From assembly GCF_003206135.1 (NCBI RefSeq), contig NZ_PZJT01000012.1:29403-93402 (forward strand): a stretch of 64,000 nt of DNA, written 5' to 3'. Source of the DNA: Salinicola salarius (GTDB taxonomy: Bacteria > Pseudomonadota > Gammaproteobacteria > Pseudomonadales > Halomonadaceae). Of this stretch, positions 54,815-62,863 are shown in pieces. The position numbers were made by a program, and so were the translations under genes. Position 1 is the stretch's first letter. The number at the start of each line of letters is the position of its first letter. The notes under the pieces were generated by a model. It ran no database searches, was not told the origin of the DNA, and saw only the letters and a program-made list of their open reading frames with translations.

Positions 54815-54891
54815 GCGCCCATAGCTCAGCTGGATAGAGTACTGCCCTCCGAAGGCAGGGGTCGCAGGTTCGAATCCTGCTGGGCGCGCCA
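54815..54891 (+). tRNA. tRNA-Arg (anticodon CCG)
   Basis: 77-nt cloverleaf. Acceptor GCGCCCA pairs with TGGGCGC, and CCA is encoded. The anticodon stem CTGCC/GGCAG encloses loop CTCCGAA, and the T-arm contains GGTTCGAATCC. Anticodon CCG reads CGG. The 3' half is the likely attachment site of the integrative element that starts directly downstream. Confidence 0.97.
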
Positions 54892-55017
54892 TCTGGACTT
54901 CCTGAACGTTCCGAGAAAGTCCAAAATCGTAAGAAAAACGCTTAAAAATCATCAGCTTTTAGTCCTGCCTTTTCCTAAGCGTTCCTATCGAATCCAGACG
55001 CAATGTGGTATAGATCG

Positions 55018-55055
55018 GGGTATATACCCGTGTTCGGAAAACCTAGCTATACCCC
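55018..55055. promoter_or_regulatory. palindrome and inverted repeat at the integrase start
   Basis: GGGTATATACCC (55018-55029) is a perfect 12-bp palindrome. GGGGTATA (55017-55024) is also repeated inverted as TATACCCC (55048-55055), two bases before the integrase ATG. Such sites may bind the integrase, AlpA or another regulator. This is inference. Confidence 0.45.
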
Positions 55056-55056
55056 A

Positions 55057-56247
55057 ATGCCGCTAACTATCAGAAAAATCGAATCAACCAAGCCAGGCCC
55101 TAAACCGATCACCCTCATTGATGGGGCGGGATTACAACTTGTGATTTCGAACACAGGGAGCCGAGGCTGGCGCTTGCGCTACACGCGACCCAACGGCAAG
55201 CGCAACATGATGAGCCTGGGGAGCTATCCCGAGGTGACGCTCGCCGAGGCCCGCGAGAAGCGCACGGACGCACGCCGGCTGCTGAGCCAGGGCATCGATC
55301 CGGTCGAGCGTCGAAAGGAGGAGAAACGGGAGCAGCAATTCTCCCAGCAGAATACCTTCCGAGCGCTCGCGCATGAGTGGCATGCGACGATGGCGCCAAG
55401 GTGGAAGGCCAGCTCCAAGCGTTCCAAGGAGAGCATCCGGTCGCTCGAGAACTACATCTTCCCGACCGTTGGGGACAAACCCATCGAGACGATCAAGCCG
55501 CTGGAGTGGCTGGAGCTCTTGAAGCGTCTCGAGCAGGCCGGCAAGTTCGAACAGCGGCGCAAGGTGCACTCGTTCTGCCGCGATATCTATCGCTTCGCCG
55601 TGATCACTGGCCGGGCCTCACACAACCCTCTCACCGACCTAACCGGTGCGCTGACCCCACATAGGCAAAAGAGCTTTCCACACGTCTCGCAGGAGGAGTT
55701 GCCGGGGCTGGTCGAGGCCATCGAGAGTTACCACAACCCACTGGTACGAATCGGGCTGAAACTGCTGCTGATGACGGCGTTACGACCGGGCGAGATGCGC
55801 CAGGCGCGATGGCAGGAGATCGATCTCGAGCGCGCTATCTGGAGCATCCCTGCCGAGCGGATGAAGATGGGTCGCTCACATCGCGTCCCTTTGCCCCGCC
55901 AGGCCGTCGCCGAGCTGCGCAGACTGCACGTCATGACGGGCCAGTACGGCCTACTGTTCCCCGGTCGCAACGACCCCACCAAGCCCCTGTCTGATGCTGC
56001 TTTCGGCGTAGCGCTCAAGCGCATGGGTTACCAGGGCCGGCATGTGCCACACGGATTTCGGCATGTCGTAGCAACGGGACTCAAGGAACTGGGCTATCGC
56101 GGCGAGTGGATCGAGATGCAGCTCTCCCACAAGCTCCCAGGGATTCAAGGCGTCTACACGCACGCCGAGCATATGACACCGGAACAGCGCCCGGCGATGA
56201 TGCAGTTCTGGGCGGATAGTCTTTACTCCCAGACACCTACGCCCTGA
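55057..56247 (+). CDS. P4-type tyrosine integrase
   Basis: 396-residue site-specific recombinase of the P4/CP4-57 class. The N-terminal arm-binding DUF4102 domain has KPGPKPITLIDGAGLQLVIS and SLGSYPEVTLAEAR. The catalytic residues are Arg in TALRPGEMR, His-x-x-Arg in HGFRHVVAT, the later His in QLSHK, and the nucleophile Tyr in GVYTHAEHM. It starts 165 bp downstream of tRNA-Arg, the usual arrangement for tRNA-integrating elements. The start is uncertain: no clear ribosome-binding site, and the frame is open to 55003. Confidence 0.93.
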   Translation: MPLTIRKIESTKPGPKPITLIDGAGLQLVISNTGSRGWRLRYTRPNGKRNMMSLGSYPEVTLAEAREKRTDARRLLSQGIDPVERRKEEKREQQFSQQNTFRALAHEWHATMAPRWKASSKRSKESIRSLENYIFPTVGDKPIETIKPLEWLELLKRLEQAGKFEQRRKVHSFCRDIYRFAVITGRASHNPLTDLTGALTPHRQKSFPHVSQEELPGLVEAIESYHNPLVRIGLKLLLMTALRPGEMRQARWQEIDLERAIWSIPAERMKMGRSHRVPLPRQAVAELRRLHVMTGQYGLLFPGRNDPTKPLSDAAFGVALKRMGYQGRHVPHGFRHVVATGLKELGYRGEWIEMQLSHKLPGIQGVYTHAEHMTPEQRPAMMQFWADSLYSQTPTP

Positions 56248-56248
56248 G

Positions 56249-56743
56249 GTGAAAGGATTTGGTGAGAAGTGTCCCAATTGTCAGTTTTGGATGCTGACCC
56301 AGGGCCAGTGGAAGACTTCCGAAACGCAACGTGTCGCCATTGTCGAGTGCCTCAACTGCCATCAGCGACTCCGCTTTAAAATTACATTGAGTCCGCTTCG
56401 GTCATATCAGAAGAAACCCACAGGCAACTCGCCACAGATTTCTAGCGTTACGAGTCGTCAGCCAAGGCCGCGTAGCGTGCCGGTTTCTTCACCAAGAGAT
56501 GGAGTGGACTTTGACACCTATGGCTTGGGGGAACGGTGTCCAAAGTGTTCCTCATGCATGTTCATTCGCACCAGTAGGCGCATCGATTCCAATCACAGAG
56601 TCTTCTATCTGGGTTGCACCGCAAGTAAATGCGGCACAAGCCAGCGCGCGGATGTAAGGGGGGCTACCTTGCCGCCGCTATCCCACCTATTTTGGCCCAC
56701 GCGGCCGATTTCCATTCGTCGATTGCTCAAACCGTCGGGCTGA
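56249..56743 (+). CDS. Ogr/Delta-like zinc-binding protein
   Basis: 164-residue protein with two zinc-ribbon-like parts. The first is CPNCQFWM...CLNCHQ (about residues 8-39). The second, CPKCSSCMFIRTSRR followed by CTASKCGTS (about 97-131), matches the Ogr/Delta pattern 'CPxC..a..RTSr..t...yyxC.n..CG', activators of P2/P4 late genes that bind RNA polymerase alpha. The start codon is GTG, immediately after the integrase stop. In P4, Delta is likewise a double domain. Composition is more AT-rich than the genes downstream. Confidence 0.65.
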   Translation: MKGFGEKCPNCQFWMLTQGQWKTSETQRVAIVECLNCHQRLRFKITLSPLRSYQKKPTGNSPQISSVTSRQPRPRSVPVSSPRDGVDFDTYGLGERCPKCSSCMFIRTSRRIDSNHRVFYLGCTASKCGTSQRADVRGATLPPLSHLFWPTRPISIRRLLKPSG

Positions 56744-56927
56744 TCCTCCCGTTTCTCAATTTTCCCGAGAGCCTCTATCCCGAAAGCCGTCCTCCAATGT
56801 TGTATTTCGTTGTAAAACCCCAGTTCTACAACGCCAACCGCTCGAAGTCCTCATTCGCCCCCGGCAAGCTATCCCTGTCCTGAGCGAAAACGCCGGGACA
56901 CGCAATGGAAGCCACCGAGGAACCATC

Positions 56928-57227
56928 ATGGCCAACGTCTCATCGACAGCCGCCCCATACCGCCAGGTCGAGCGCATCGAACTCGGCAATCGCCTGCTAC
57001 GACGCCGCGACGTAGAGCTCAAGACCGGCAAGAGCCGATCCGCGATCTATGCCGGCGTGAGCAACGGCACCTTCCCGGCACCGGTGCCCATCGGTGACAA
57101 GAGCGTCGCCTGGCTCGAGGAGGAGGTGGATAGCTGGATCGCCGCCCGACTCGCCGAGCGTAACCGCACCCTGGCCGGCCGCCAGATTCACTACTTCGCC
57201 AACACCGCCCAGGAGGCCCGCGCATGA
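56928..57227 (+). CDS. AlpA family transcriptional regulator
   Basis: 99-residue winged-helix DNA-binding protein. LLRRRDVELKTGKSRSAIYA is the helix-turn-helix, followed by GTFPAPVPIGDKSVAWLEEE and VDSWI, the AlpA signature. AlpA proteins activate integrase/excision in CP4-57 and P4-like elements. The ATG at 56928 has GAGGAA upstream. It overlaps the next gene by 4 bp. Confidence 0.88.
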   Translation: MANVSSTAAPYRQVERIELGNRLLRRRDVELKTGKSRSAIYAGVSNGTFPAPVPIGDKSVAWLEEEVDSWIAARLAERNRTLAGRQIHYFANTAQEARA

Positions 57228-57484
57228 AACGTTTCACACTGACCGTGGGCGCGCAGTCGCTCAACTTCACCGAAGAAGACATCCCCGCGCTGGACGAGGC
57301 GCTGAACGTCGCCACCAATCGGGCCGGCCGCGAAGTGGTCCGCCATAGCGCCAGCGGCCAGCGCGTGGCGGTGCTGATGGAACGCAACGGTAGCGGCGGC
57401 AAGCATTCCTCGCTGCCACGCGATCCCAACACCGTGTTGATGCGCGACCTTCATCGCGGCCCGACGCTCGAGACCGACTGCTAG
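57224..57484 (+). CDS. small hypothetical protein of the satellite element
   Basis: 86-residue protein starting at the ATG overlapping the AlpA gene stop, so translationally coupled. A short beta-rich start (FTLTVGAQSLNFTEEDIPAL) is followed by ASGQRVAVLMERNGSGG. I do not recognise the family. Similar small proteins often lie between AlpA and the replication genes in such elements. Confidence 0.6.
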   Translation: MKRFTLTVGAQSLNFTEEDIPALDEALNVATNRAGREVVRHSASGQRVAVLMERNGSGGKHSSLPRDPNTVLMRDLHRGPTLETDC

Positions 57485-57732
57485 ACCGCCCGCACTCTCC
57501 GACCTAATCCGACTCGATTCACACAGCCGCTCGGCGCTCGCGCCGAGGGGAACAGGGAGGCTTTGTGCCTACGAAACGCGAAAACCCCGGTCAGCGTGGG
57601 GCTGCCGGGGCTCTCAAAGACACTCATAGCAATGACGATCCTAGCAAAATCCGGCGCGGTGTCACGCCCCAACACACGCCGATTTGCCGGGGGCTCACGC
57701 TCGCCATTCGTCATCCTTTGGCCAGGGAGGGC

Positions 57733-57762
57733 TTGCGCCTTCCCAAAGTGTCCGGCTACGAT
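57733..57762 (+). promoter_or_regulatory. promoter of the small structured RNA
   Basis: TTGCGC (57733-57738), 18-bp spacer, TACGAT (57757-57762). It places transcription start about 57769, exactly at the first base of a hairpin. Confidence 0.5.
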
Positions 57763-57768
57763 GCTCGC

Positions 57769-57852
57769 GTCACGGCAAAATCCGTGACCGGGCGTGGAAA
57801 CCCGGAAGTCGGAAGGCGCAACAGCGCCCCTACCTTTGCAGGCGCTTTTTTT
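57769..57852 (+). ncRNA. 84-nt structured RNA with switchable intrinsic terminator (P4 CI-like)
   Basis: Hairpins follow each other. GTCACGG pairs with CCGTGAC (57769-57775, 57782-57788) and CCGGG with CCCGG (57788-57792, 57801-57805). GGCGC (57815-57819) pairs with GCGCC (57824-57828). The same GCGCC can instead pair with GGCGC at 57841-57845 to form a terminator followed by seven T residues. The two pairings exclude each other. Position and logic resemble the P4 immunity RNA CI, a short leader RNA acting through premature termination. Homology is not shown. Confidence 0.5.
57823..57852 (+). terminator. intrinsic terminator within the satellite leader
   Basis: AGCGCC (57823-57828) pairs with GGCGCT (57841-57846), with T at 57846-57852. 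It lies upstream of the replication genes, so it would act as an attenuator for them. Confidence 0.75.
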
Positions 57853-58005
57853 GTGCCCGCAAAGCGTCGTTATGGCGGCTGTGCGTGGGCGGGCTTCGGC
57901 CCGGCCGGTTTCCTTTCGTGCCGGTTTTCCACCCCGCGTACAGTCGCCTCCAATCCCGTGGAAAGGGTTGTTGGCGACTCCTGTGAAGCGAAAGGAGTCT
58001 GCCCC

Positions 58006-58245
58006 ATGGCCGAACACGCCCCCCGTGCGTCCGCACGATCCGTTATTCCCCCGCATCAAATCGCCACCGCCGTTATCGGCGCCAAGCTGATCGCTTTCCG
58101 CGTCAATCGTCGCCCCGAACAGCTCGCCCATCTGCTGGGCATGACCCGCATGGCCGCCGAGCTGGGCGCGATCACCCAGGAAGAGCGCCAGCAGTTCCTG
58201 GCCGATCTCGACGACCTGATGGCCGAGGAGATGCGTCATGGATAA
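58006..58245 (+). CDS. small hypothetical protein, satellite accessory
   Basis: 79-residue protein with AAAGGAG ten bases before the ATG. It has HQIATAVIGAKLIAFRVNRR and ends in an acidic helix (QQFLADLDDLMAEEM). The same frame stays open upstream to 57565 and would give an Icd/Ash-like N-terminus (AKSVTGRGNPEVGRRNSAP, RYGGCAWAGFGPAGFL). But that part crosses the structured RNA and terminator, so the short form is preferred. It overlaps the next gene by 8 bp. Confidence 0.65.
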   Translation: MAEHAPRASARSVIPPHQIATAVIGAKLIAFRVNRRPEQLAHLLGMTRMAAELGAITQEERQQFLADLDDLMAEEMRHG

Positions 58246-58570
58246 GCGCCTCGAGCAAGCCAACTGCCTGACCGAGACCGATTGCCTGTTGATCGACCCG
58301 CGCACCGACCGCGAGACGTTGCTGGACAGCGCGGAGATGCGCCTCGACGCGATCAAGGATCTGATGTTCACGCTCTCGACCATGAACGGGCGTGACCGCG
58401 ATCTGACGTCGGTCGATCTCTCCAACCTGGCCACGGTGGCACGCTACCTGATGGGTGATGCCAGCGATCTGCTGGTGGCGGCGCGGCGCATCGACGCCCA
58501 ACAGCGTGTGGCAGCGAGAGCCCATGCCCAGGCGCCGGTTGCACGACGTGCGGGAGGTGGCCATGTCTGA
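58238..58570 (+). CDS. hypothetical protein, satellite accessory
   Basis: 110-residue protein, overlapping its neighbours on both sides by 8 bp, in a tight operon leading to the primase. ETLLDSAEMRLDAIKDLMFTL and LSNLATVARYLMGDASDLLV suggest a helical bundle. The C-terminal 20 residues are Ala/Arg/Gly-rich. No recognised family. Confidence 0.6.
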   Translation: MDKRLEQANCLTETDCLLIDPRTDRETLLDSAEMRLDAIKDLMFTLSTMNGRDRDLTSVDLSNLATVARYLMGDASDLLVAARRIDAQQRVAARAHAQAPVARRAGGGHV

Positions 58571-59582
58571 GGTCGTCGCCAAGATCCAGCGCGTGTCCCG
58601 CGCCTCACTGGCCTACGCCGAAACCCTCACCCGGGAGTGGCTGCCGCAAGGAAGCCGCCAGGGCAGCGAGTGGGTGGCCCGCAACGTCGCCCGCGGCGAC
58701 CGGTCCAGCGGCTCGTTCGGCGTCTCGCTCGTCACCGGCAAGTGGAACGACTTTGCCGACCGTAACGCCCACGGCGGCGATCTGGTCTCGCTCTACAGCT
58801 ACCTGTTTAGCTGCCGGCAGGTCGACGCCGCCATGGCGATCGATCGGCGCTTGGGGCTGGGCGTGTTTCGGTGGAGCGCCGCGGCGTCGGCGCCGCTACC
58901 GGCGCCCTCGCTGGCCAGCGAGGAGGCCCACCGGCAGCACCTCGAGGCACACGCCGCTGAGAAAGAACTCGCTCGCCAGGAAGCGGCAGCTCGGGCCCGC
59001 ACGGTGTGGGACGCCGCCAAACCGGCCAGTGCCACCCACCCCTATCTCATGAGCCGGGGCGTCCCGGCCTATGGCCTGCGCCAGTGCCGGCGCGGCTGGC
59101 TGCTGGTGCCGCTCTACGCCCAGGGCGAACTGGTCAACCTGCAATGGATCCTGCCCAACGGCAAAAAGCGCTTCCTCAAGGGCGGCCAGGTCCAGGGGGC
59201 GTGCTCGCTGGTCGGCGAGCCCATCGCCGGTCGACGCCTGTTCATCTGCGAAGGCTGGGCCACCGGCGCCACGCTCTATCGCCTCACCGGCGACCCGGTG
59301 GCGTGCGCCATGAACGCCGGCAACCTGCGCGCTGTCGCCGAAACGATGCGCACCGCCCTGAATCACTCGCTGGATCTCGTCATCGCCGGTGACGACGACC
59401 GCCAGACCGAGGGCAACCCGGGGCGGCAGGCGGCCAACGATGCCGCCCTGGCCGTGGGCGCCATGGTGCTCTATCCCAAGTGGCCGGAAGGCTGCCCCGA
59501 CGATCTGACCGACTTCAACGACCTGTACCGCTGGCATCGGGCCAGGATCGATGCCGAACAGGCGGGAGGTGATCATGAGTGA
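58563..59582 (+). CDS. Toprim-domain primase-like protein
   Basis: 339-residue protein. The N-terminal part has the phage-type primase region (GSFGVSLVTGKWNDFADRNA followed by HGGDLVSLYSYL), similar to zinc-less DnaG-like zinc-ribbon regions. The C-terminal half is a Toprim domain: LFICEGWATGATLYRLTG carries the Glu and LVIAGDDDRQ the DxD. In P4-like elements such proteins prime DNA at the iteron origin. Together with the DUF927 gene it may replace the single P4 alpha protein. It overlaps DUF927 by 8 bp. Confidence 0.85.
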   Translation: MSEVVAKIQRVSRASLAYAETLTREWLPQGSRQGSEWVARNVARGDRSSGSFGVSLVTGKWNDFADRNAHGGDLVSLYSYLFSCRQVDAAMAIDRRLGLGVFRWSAAASAPLPAPSLASEEAHRQHLEAHAAEKELARQEAAARARTVWDAAKPASATHPYLMSRGVPAYGLRQCRRGWLLVPLYAQGELVNLQWILPNGKKRFLKGGQVQGACSLVGEPIAGRRLFICEGWATGATLYRLTGDPVACAMNAGNLRAVAETMRTALNHSLDLVIAGDDDRQTEGNPGRQAANDAALAVGAMVLYPKWPEGCPDDLTDFNDLYRWHRARIDAEQAGGDHE

Positions 59583-61350
59583 GTCACAGCCCCACCTGAC
59601 CGTGGTCGGCGAGCCCGCCGCCCCGGAACGCTTGAGCGTCGACCGTCCAAGCTATGCCGCCTATGCCGGGCCGACCAGCGTCGACGGGCGCATGTTCCGC
59701 GCCGGCGTCTGGTATCACGGCACCAAGCAGACCAGCCCGGACGAACCGGGACAGCCGTTCGATCTGTGGATCTGCGGTCCGCTCCACGTCATCGCCGAAA
59801 CCGTCGACAGCGATGATGGCAGCATCGGCCGGCTGTTGAAGTTCCAGCACCGCGGCCGTGAGCGCGAGTGCGTCATCCCCATGGAAGCGCTGGCCGGGAA
59901 AGGCGAGGACGTGCTCAAGACACTGATGCGTCAGGGGCTCGTCATCGAGTACCACCACCGCAAGCACGTGCCGGCCTACATCGCCAGCCACCACGCGCCA
60001 TCGCTGGTACTGGATACCGTGACCCGGCCCGGCTGGCACGAGCGCAGCGGCGCGTTCGTGCTGCCACACCGGATCATCGGCAGCGACCAGGTGCGCTTTC
60101 ACAGCTCCGGCCGTGAGGCGCGGATCTTCGACACCCAGGGCACGCTCGAAGCCTGGCAGACCGAGGTGGCCCAGCCGTGCCTGGGTAACCCGGTGCTGAT
60201 TCTGTCGGTGTGCTGCGCGCTGGCCGGCCCGCTCCTCAAGAAGGTGGGCGTCAACGGTGGCGGCGTGCATCTGGTGGGCGACTCCTCCAGCGGGAAATCG
60301 CTCGCCCAGGACATCGCCGCCACCGTCTGGGGGCCGGCCGACCGGTTCAAGGTCTCCTGGGACATGTCCGGCGGTGGCGTCGAGATCGAAGCGTCCTCGC
60401 GTAACGACACCGTGATGATCAACGACGAGATGAGTCGGGCCAGCCCCAAGCAGATCCAGGGCCACGCCTACGCCATCGCTAACGGCACCGGCAAGGGCAC
60501 CATGACCCGGGAGCGGGAAGGACGGCCCAAGAACTACTGGCGCTTGCTCGCGCTCTCCAGCGGCGAGCGCTCCCTGGCCGACCACGCCGCCATGGGGGGC
60601 AGCACCGCCCACGCCGGCGCCGAACTGCGCATGGTCGACATCAACGCCGGCACTCGCCAACACCGTGCCTTCGACGACGTTCACGGCCTCACCGGCGAGA
60701 GCTTCCACCGCATCCTGACCGGTGCCGTCGGCCGGCACTACGGTCATGCCGGCCCGGCCCTGGTGGAGCGGTTACTCGAGGACGAGACCGCCGACGGGTT
60801 GACCTGGCGCTTCGGCGAGATCCGCAAGGCGTTCAACGTCTCGAGCTCCCAGGCGGGGCGTGTGGCGGATCGGTTCGCGGTGATGGCACTCGCCGGCGAG
60901 ATAGCCAGCGAGTGCGGCATCCTGCCCTGGCCCGCGGGGACGGCCACGCAAGGCTGTCGAACGCTCTTTGCCGAGTGGCTGGCCACCATCGGGGATGGTA
61001 ACGCAGAGGATCGCCAGATCCTCTCCGCGCTCTCCGACTTCATCGCCCTGCACGGGGATAGCCGGTTCTCCAGCATCCACGCCCAATTCGCCGACCCCAA
61101 CGTCCGACAGCGCGCCGGGTACTTCGAGGTTGAGGGCGACAAGCGGTTCTACCTGTTCAACCGCGCCGCGCTCACCGAGGCCGCCGAGGGCTACAGCCGC
61201 GCCCGCATCCTGCGCACGCTGGGGCAGCACGACGTGCTGGCCAAGATGGACGAGGGGCGCAAGCAGAAGAAATACCGCCTGCCAGGGGGCGGCATGGGCC
61301 GGTTCTTCGTCATCGATCCCGACCGCCTCGACCCGGAGGGCGGTGCCTGA
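59575..61350 (+). CDS. DUF927 family ATPase (replicative helicase-like)
   Basis: 591-residue protein with GGGAGGTGAT just ahead of the ATG. A DUF927 domain occupies about residues 110-420. Walker A is GGVHLVGDSSSGKSLAQ (about 230-246), and VMINDEMSRASPKQIQ is the likely Walker B region. SSGERSLADH follows. The C-terminal part (about 480-591) looks winged-helix-like. DUF927 proteins are AAA+ relatives found with Toprim primases in mobile elements, and are inferred to be helicases. Confidence 0.87.
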   Translation: MSESQPHLTVVGEPAAPERLSVDRPSYAAYAGPTSVDGRMFRAGVWYHGTKQTSPDEPGQPFDLWICGPLHVIAETVDSDDGSIGRLLKFQHRGRERECVIPMEALAGKGEDVLKTLMRQGLVIEYHHRKHVPAYIASHHAPSLVLDTVTRPGWHERSGAFVLPHRIIGSDQVRFHSSGREARIFDTQGTLEAWQTEVAQPCLGNPVLILSVCCALAGPLLKKVGVNGGGVHLVGDSSSGKSLAQDIAATVWGPADRFKVSWDMSGGGVEIEASSRNDTVMINDEMSRASPKQIQGHAYAIANGTGKGTMTREREGRPKNYWRLLALSSGERSLADHAAMGGSTAHAGAELRMVDINAGTRQHRAFDDVHGLTGESFHRILTGAVGRHYGHAGPALVERLLEDETADGLTWRFGEIRKAFNVSSSQAGRVADRFAVMALAGEIASECGILPWPAGTATQGCRTLFAEWLATIGDGNAEDRQILSALSDFIALHGDSRFSSIHAQFADPNVRQRAGYFEVEGDKRFYLFNRAALTEAAEGYSRARILRTLGQHDVLAKMDEGRKQKKYRLPGGGMGRFFVIDPDRLDPEGGA

Positions 61351-61465
61351 TGCAACCCGACAACGCCCCACACGTCCCAAACGTGCCGACCGAGACAGAC
61401 CCAAACCAACACCCAGCGCCGTCCAGGTGACGACCGATGCCACCGCGACCCAGGAGCCAACCCGC

Positions 61466-62389
61466 ATGACCACCCCGACCCAGAACATTCAGGACGCCCA
61501 AACCCGCACCCAACCGACCGGAGAGACTGCCGCCATGACGACGACCGAAACGCGCCTGCAAGGCCAGCGCCTCGACTACCTGCCGCAGACCACGGCCATC
61601 AACGCGCTGACGCCCGAGAAGGCGAGTGCTCGACTGGAGGAGGCACGCGCCGACTACCTGGCCCAACGCGAGCGCCTGGCGCCCGCCGCCCAGGAACTCG
61701 AACGGCTGCGCAAGACCCGCAATGCCGCCGAGCATCAATCCCGGCAGTCCGGCGAAAGCTGGCGCAAGGGGTTCCTGACGGGCTTCGGCAAACAGGACAA
61801 GACGATCCGCGAGCAGCAGAAAGCCGAACGGGAATGGCGTCTCGAGGTCGAGCAGACCGACGCCATGATCGAGCTGCTGGCGCCCCAGGTAGAGTGGCTG
61901 CGCCTGCATACGCAGGTCGCCCGGGAGCAGTTCCAGCGGGCTCGCCGAGAGGCCAGCGAAGTCATGACCCAGCAGACGCTACTGACCGCCGCCGAGGCGT
62001 TGTGCCAGAGCGAGCCAGCCGCGGCGTTCTATGCTGCACTGCCGGCGCTGTTCGGCCGAATCGAGACTGACCTTTGCAATAATGCGGTATACATGGCGCA
62101 CCACTACCAGGTGGACGCCAGTGCCGAGCCTGGCACGGTCATCAAACACCAGTTGAACAACCAGGAGACCCAGCACCTCGATCACGAGATCCGCAAACGC
62201 CAGTACGCCGCCATTGGTGAGATGGTGTGGCGTTTGCGCCCGGGCCAGCTCGACGCCGCCCAGCCGGAAACCCTGGCCGATATCGCGCCGCTGGGCTGCG
62301 AGGACGGCCGTAACGTTTACGGCGGTAGCCTCGCTCGCACGCGCCGCCTCAAGGAACTCCAGGCCTTGCTCGAGCTGCCGGCACACTGA
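61466..62389 (+). CDS. coiled-coil protein of the satellite element
   Basis: 307-residue protein, charged and strongly helical between about residues 50 and 170 (ARLEEARADYLAQRERLAPA, REQQKAEREWRLEVEQTDAM). It has a globular C-terminal half containing NNAVYMAHHYQVDAS. Low-complexity Thr/Gln/Pro N-terminus. The start could also be the ATG at 61535, with GGAGAG ahead of it. Last gene of the replication operon, followed by a strong terminator. No known family; its position just before the origin suggests a role in replication or partition. Confidence 0.6.
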   Translation: MTTPTQNIQDAQTRTQPTGETAAMTTTETRLQGQRLDYLPQTTAINALTPEKASARLEEARADYLAQRERLAPAAQELERLRKTRNAAEHQSRQSGESWRKGFLTGFGKQDKTIREQQKAEREWRLEVEQTDAMIELLAPQVEWLRLHTQVAREQFQRARREASEVMTQQTLLTAAEALCQSEPAAAFYAALPALFGRIETDLCNNAVYMAHHYQVDASAEPGTVIKHQLNNQETQHLDHEIRKRQYAAIGEMVWRLRPGQLDAAQPETLADIAPLGCEDGRNVYGGSLARTRRLKELQALLELPAH

Positions 62390-62424
62390 CGACGCCCCGC
62401 GCTTCGATAGATACACCAGACAAC

Positions 62425-62449
62425 AGCCCCGCCCACCGCGGGGCTTTTT
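62425..62449 (+). terminator. terminator of the satellite replication operon
   Basis: AGCCCCGC (62425-62432) and GCGGGGCT (62438-62445) form an 8-bp GC stem followed by a T-run (62445-62449). Confidence 0.9.
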
Positions 62450-62631
62450 CGTGGTGAGGAAGGCACCGTCCAACATCGTGGAGAGATCCAGCGCGGCGCC
62501 CCAACCCCGAAACCCATTCGCTCGCCAGGAGAGAGGGAATTTGCCCAATCCTATGATCGGTGACATTCGACACGTTGGAGGAGAGGATCAGGAACAGTCA
62601 GGCTATTTCTCACAGGAACCTGAAAAATAGT

Positions 62632-62863
62632 GGGAACACCGGGAACAGTGGGAACACCGCGCTACAACCCGCATGGTTGAGCGGTTCCCTTGTTCCCAGT
62701 ATGGAGTGTGTAAACGGGAACAAGTGGGTACAACAATGGGTACGGGTGTCATTTACCCCTGAGAGAGGGTGATTCTGTTCCCACTGTTCCCAAAACTGGG
62801 AACGACGTACCCACTCTGCAACCCGCATGGTTGAGCCTTGTTCCCGGTGTTCCCACTGTTCCC
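62632..62863. repeat. iteron array, likely replication origin of the satellite element
   Basis: Ten exact GGGAACA heptamers or their complement TGTTCCC, plus variants. Three direct copies at 62632, 62641 and 62650 (9-bp period) and three inverted copies at 62839, 62848 and 62857 (9-bp period) bracket the array. Others lie at 62691, 62716, 62776 and 62785, and GGGTAC variants at 62726 and 62738. An 18-bp sequence with CAACC/GGTTG dyad occurs twice (62665-62682, 62819-62836). The pattern resembles P4 ori/crr repeats for the alpha protein. Confidence 0.75.

Noticed and set aside
57565..58005. Icd/Ash-like N-terminal extension of the 58006 gene
   Set aside because: It crosses a promoter, a string of hairpins and a terminator, and a strong ribosome-binding site sits at 58006; kept only as a remark.
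61350..61430. 26-codon ORF overlapping the DUF927 stop (ATG at 61350)
   Set aside because: Low-complexity Pro/Thr/Asn peptide without a family or a ribosome-binding site of its own; may just be read-through spacing.
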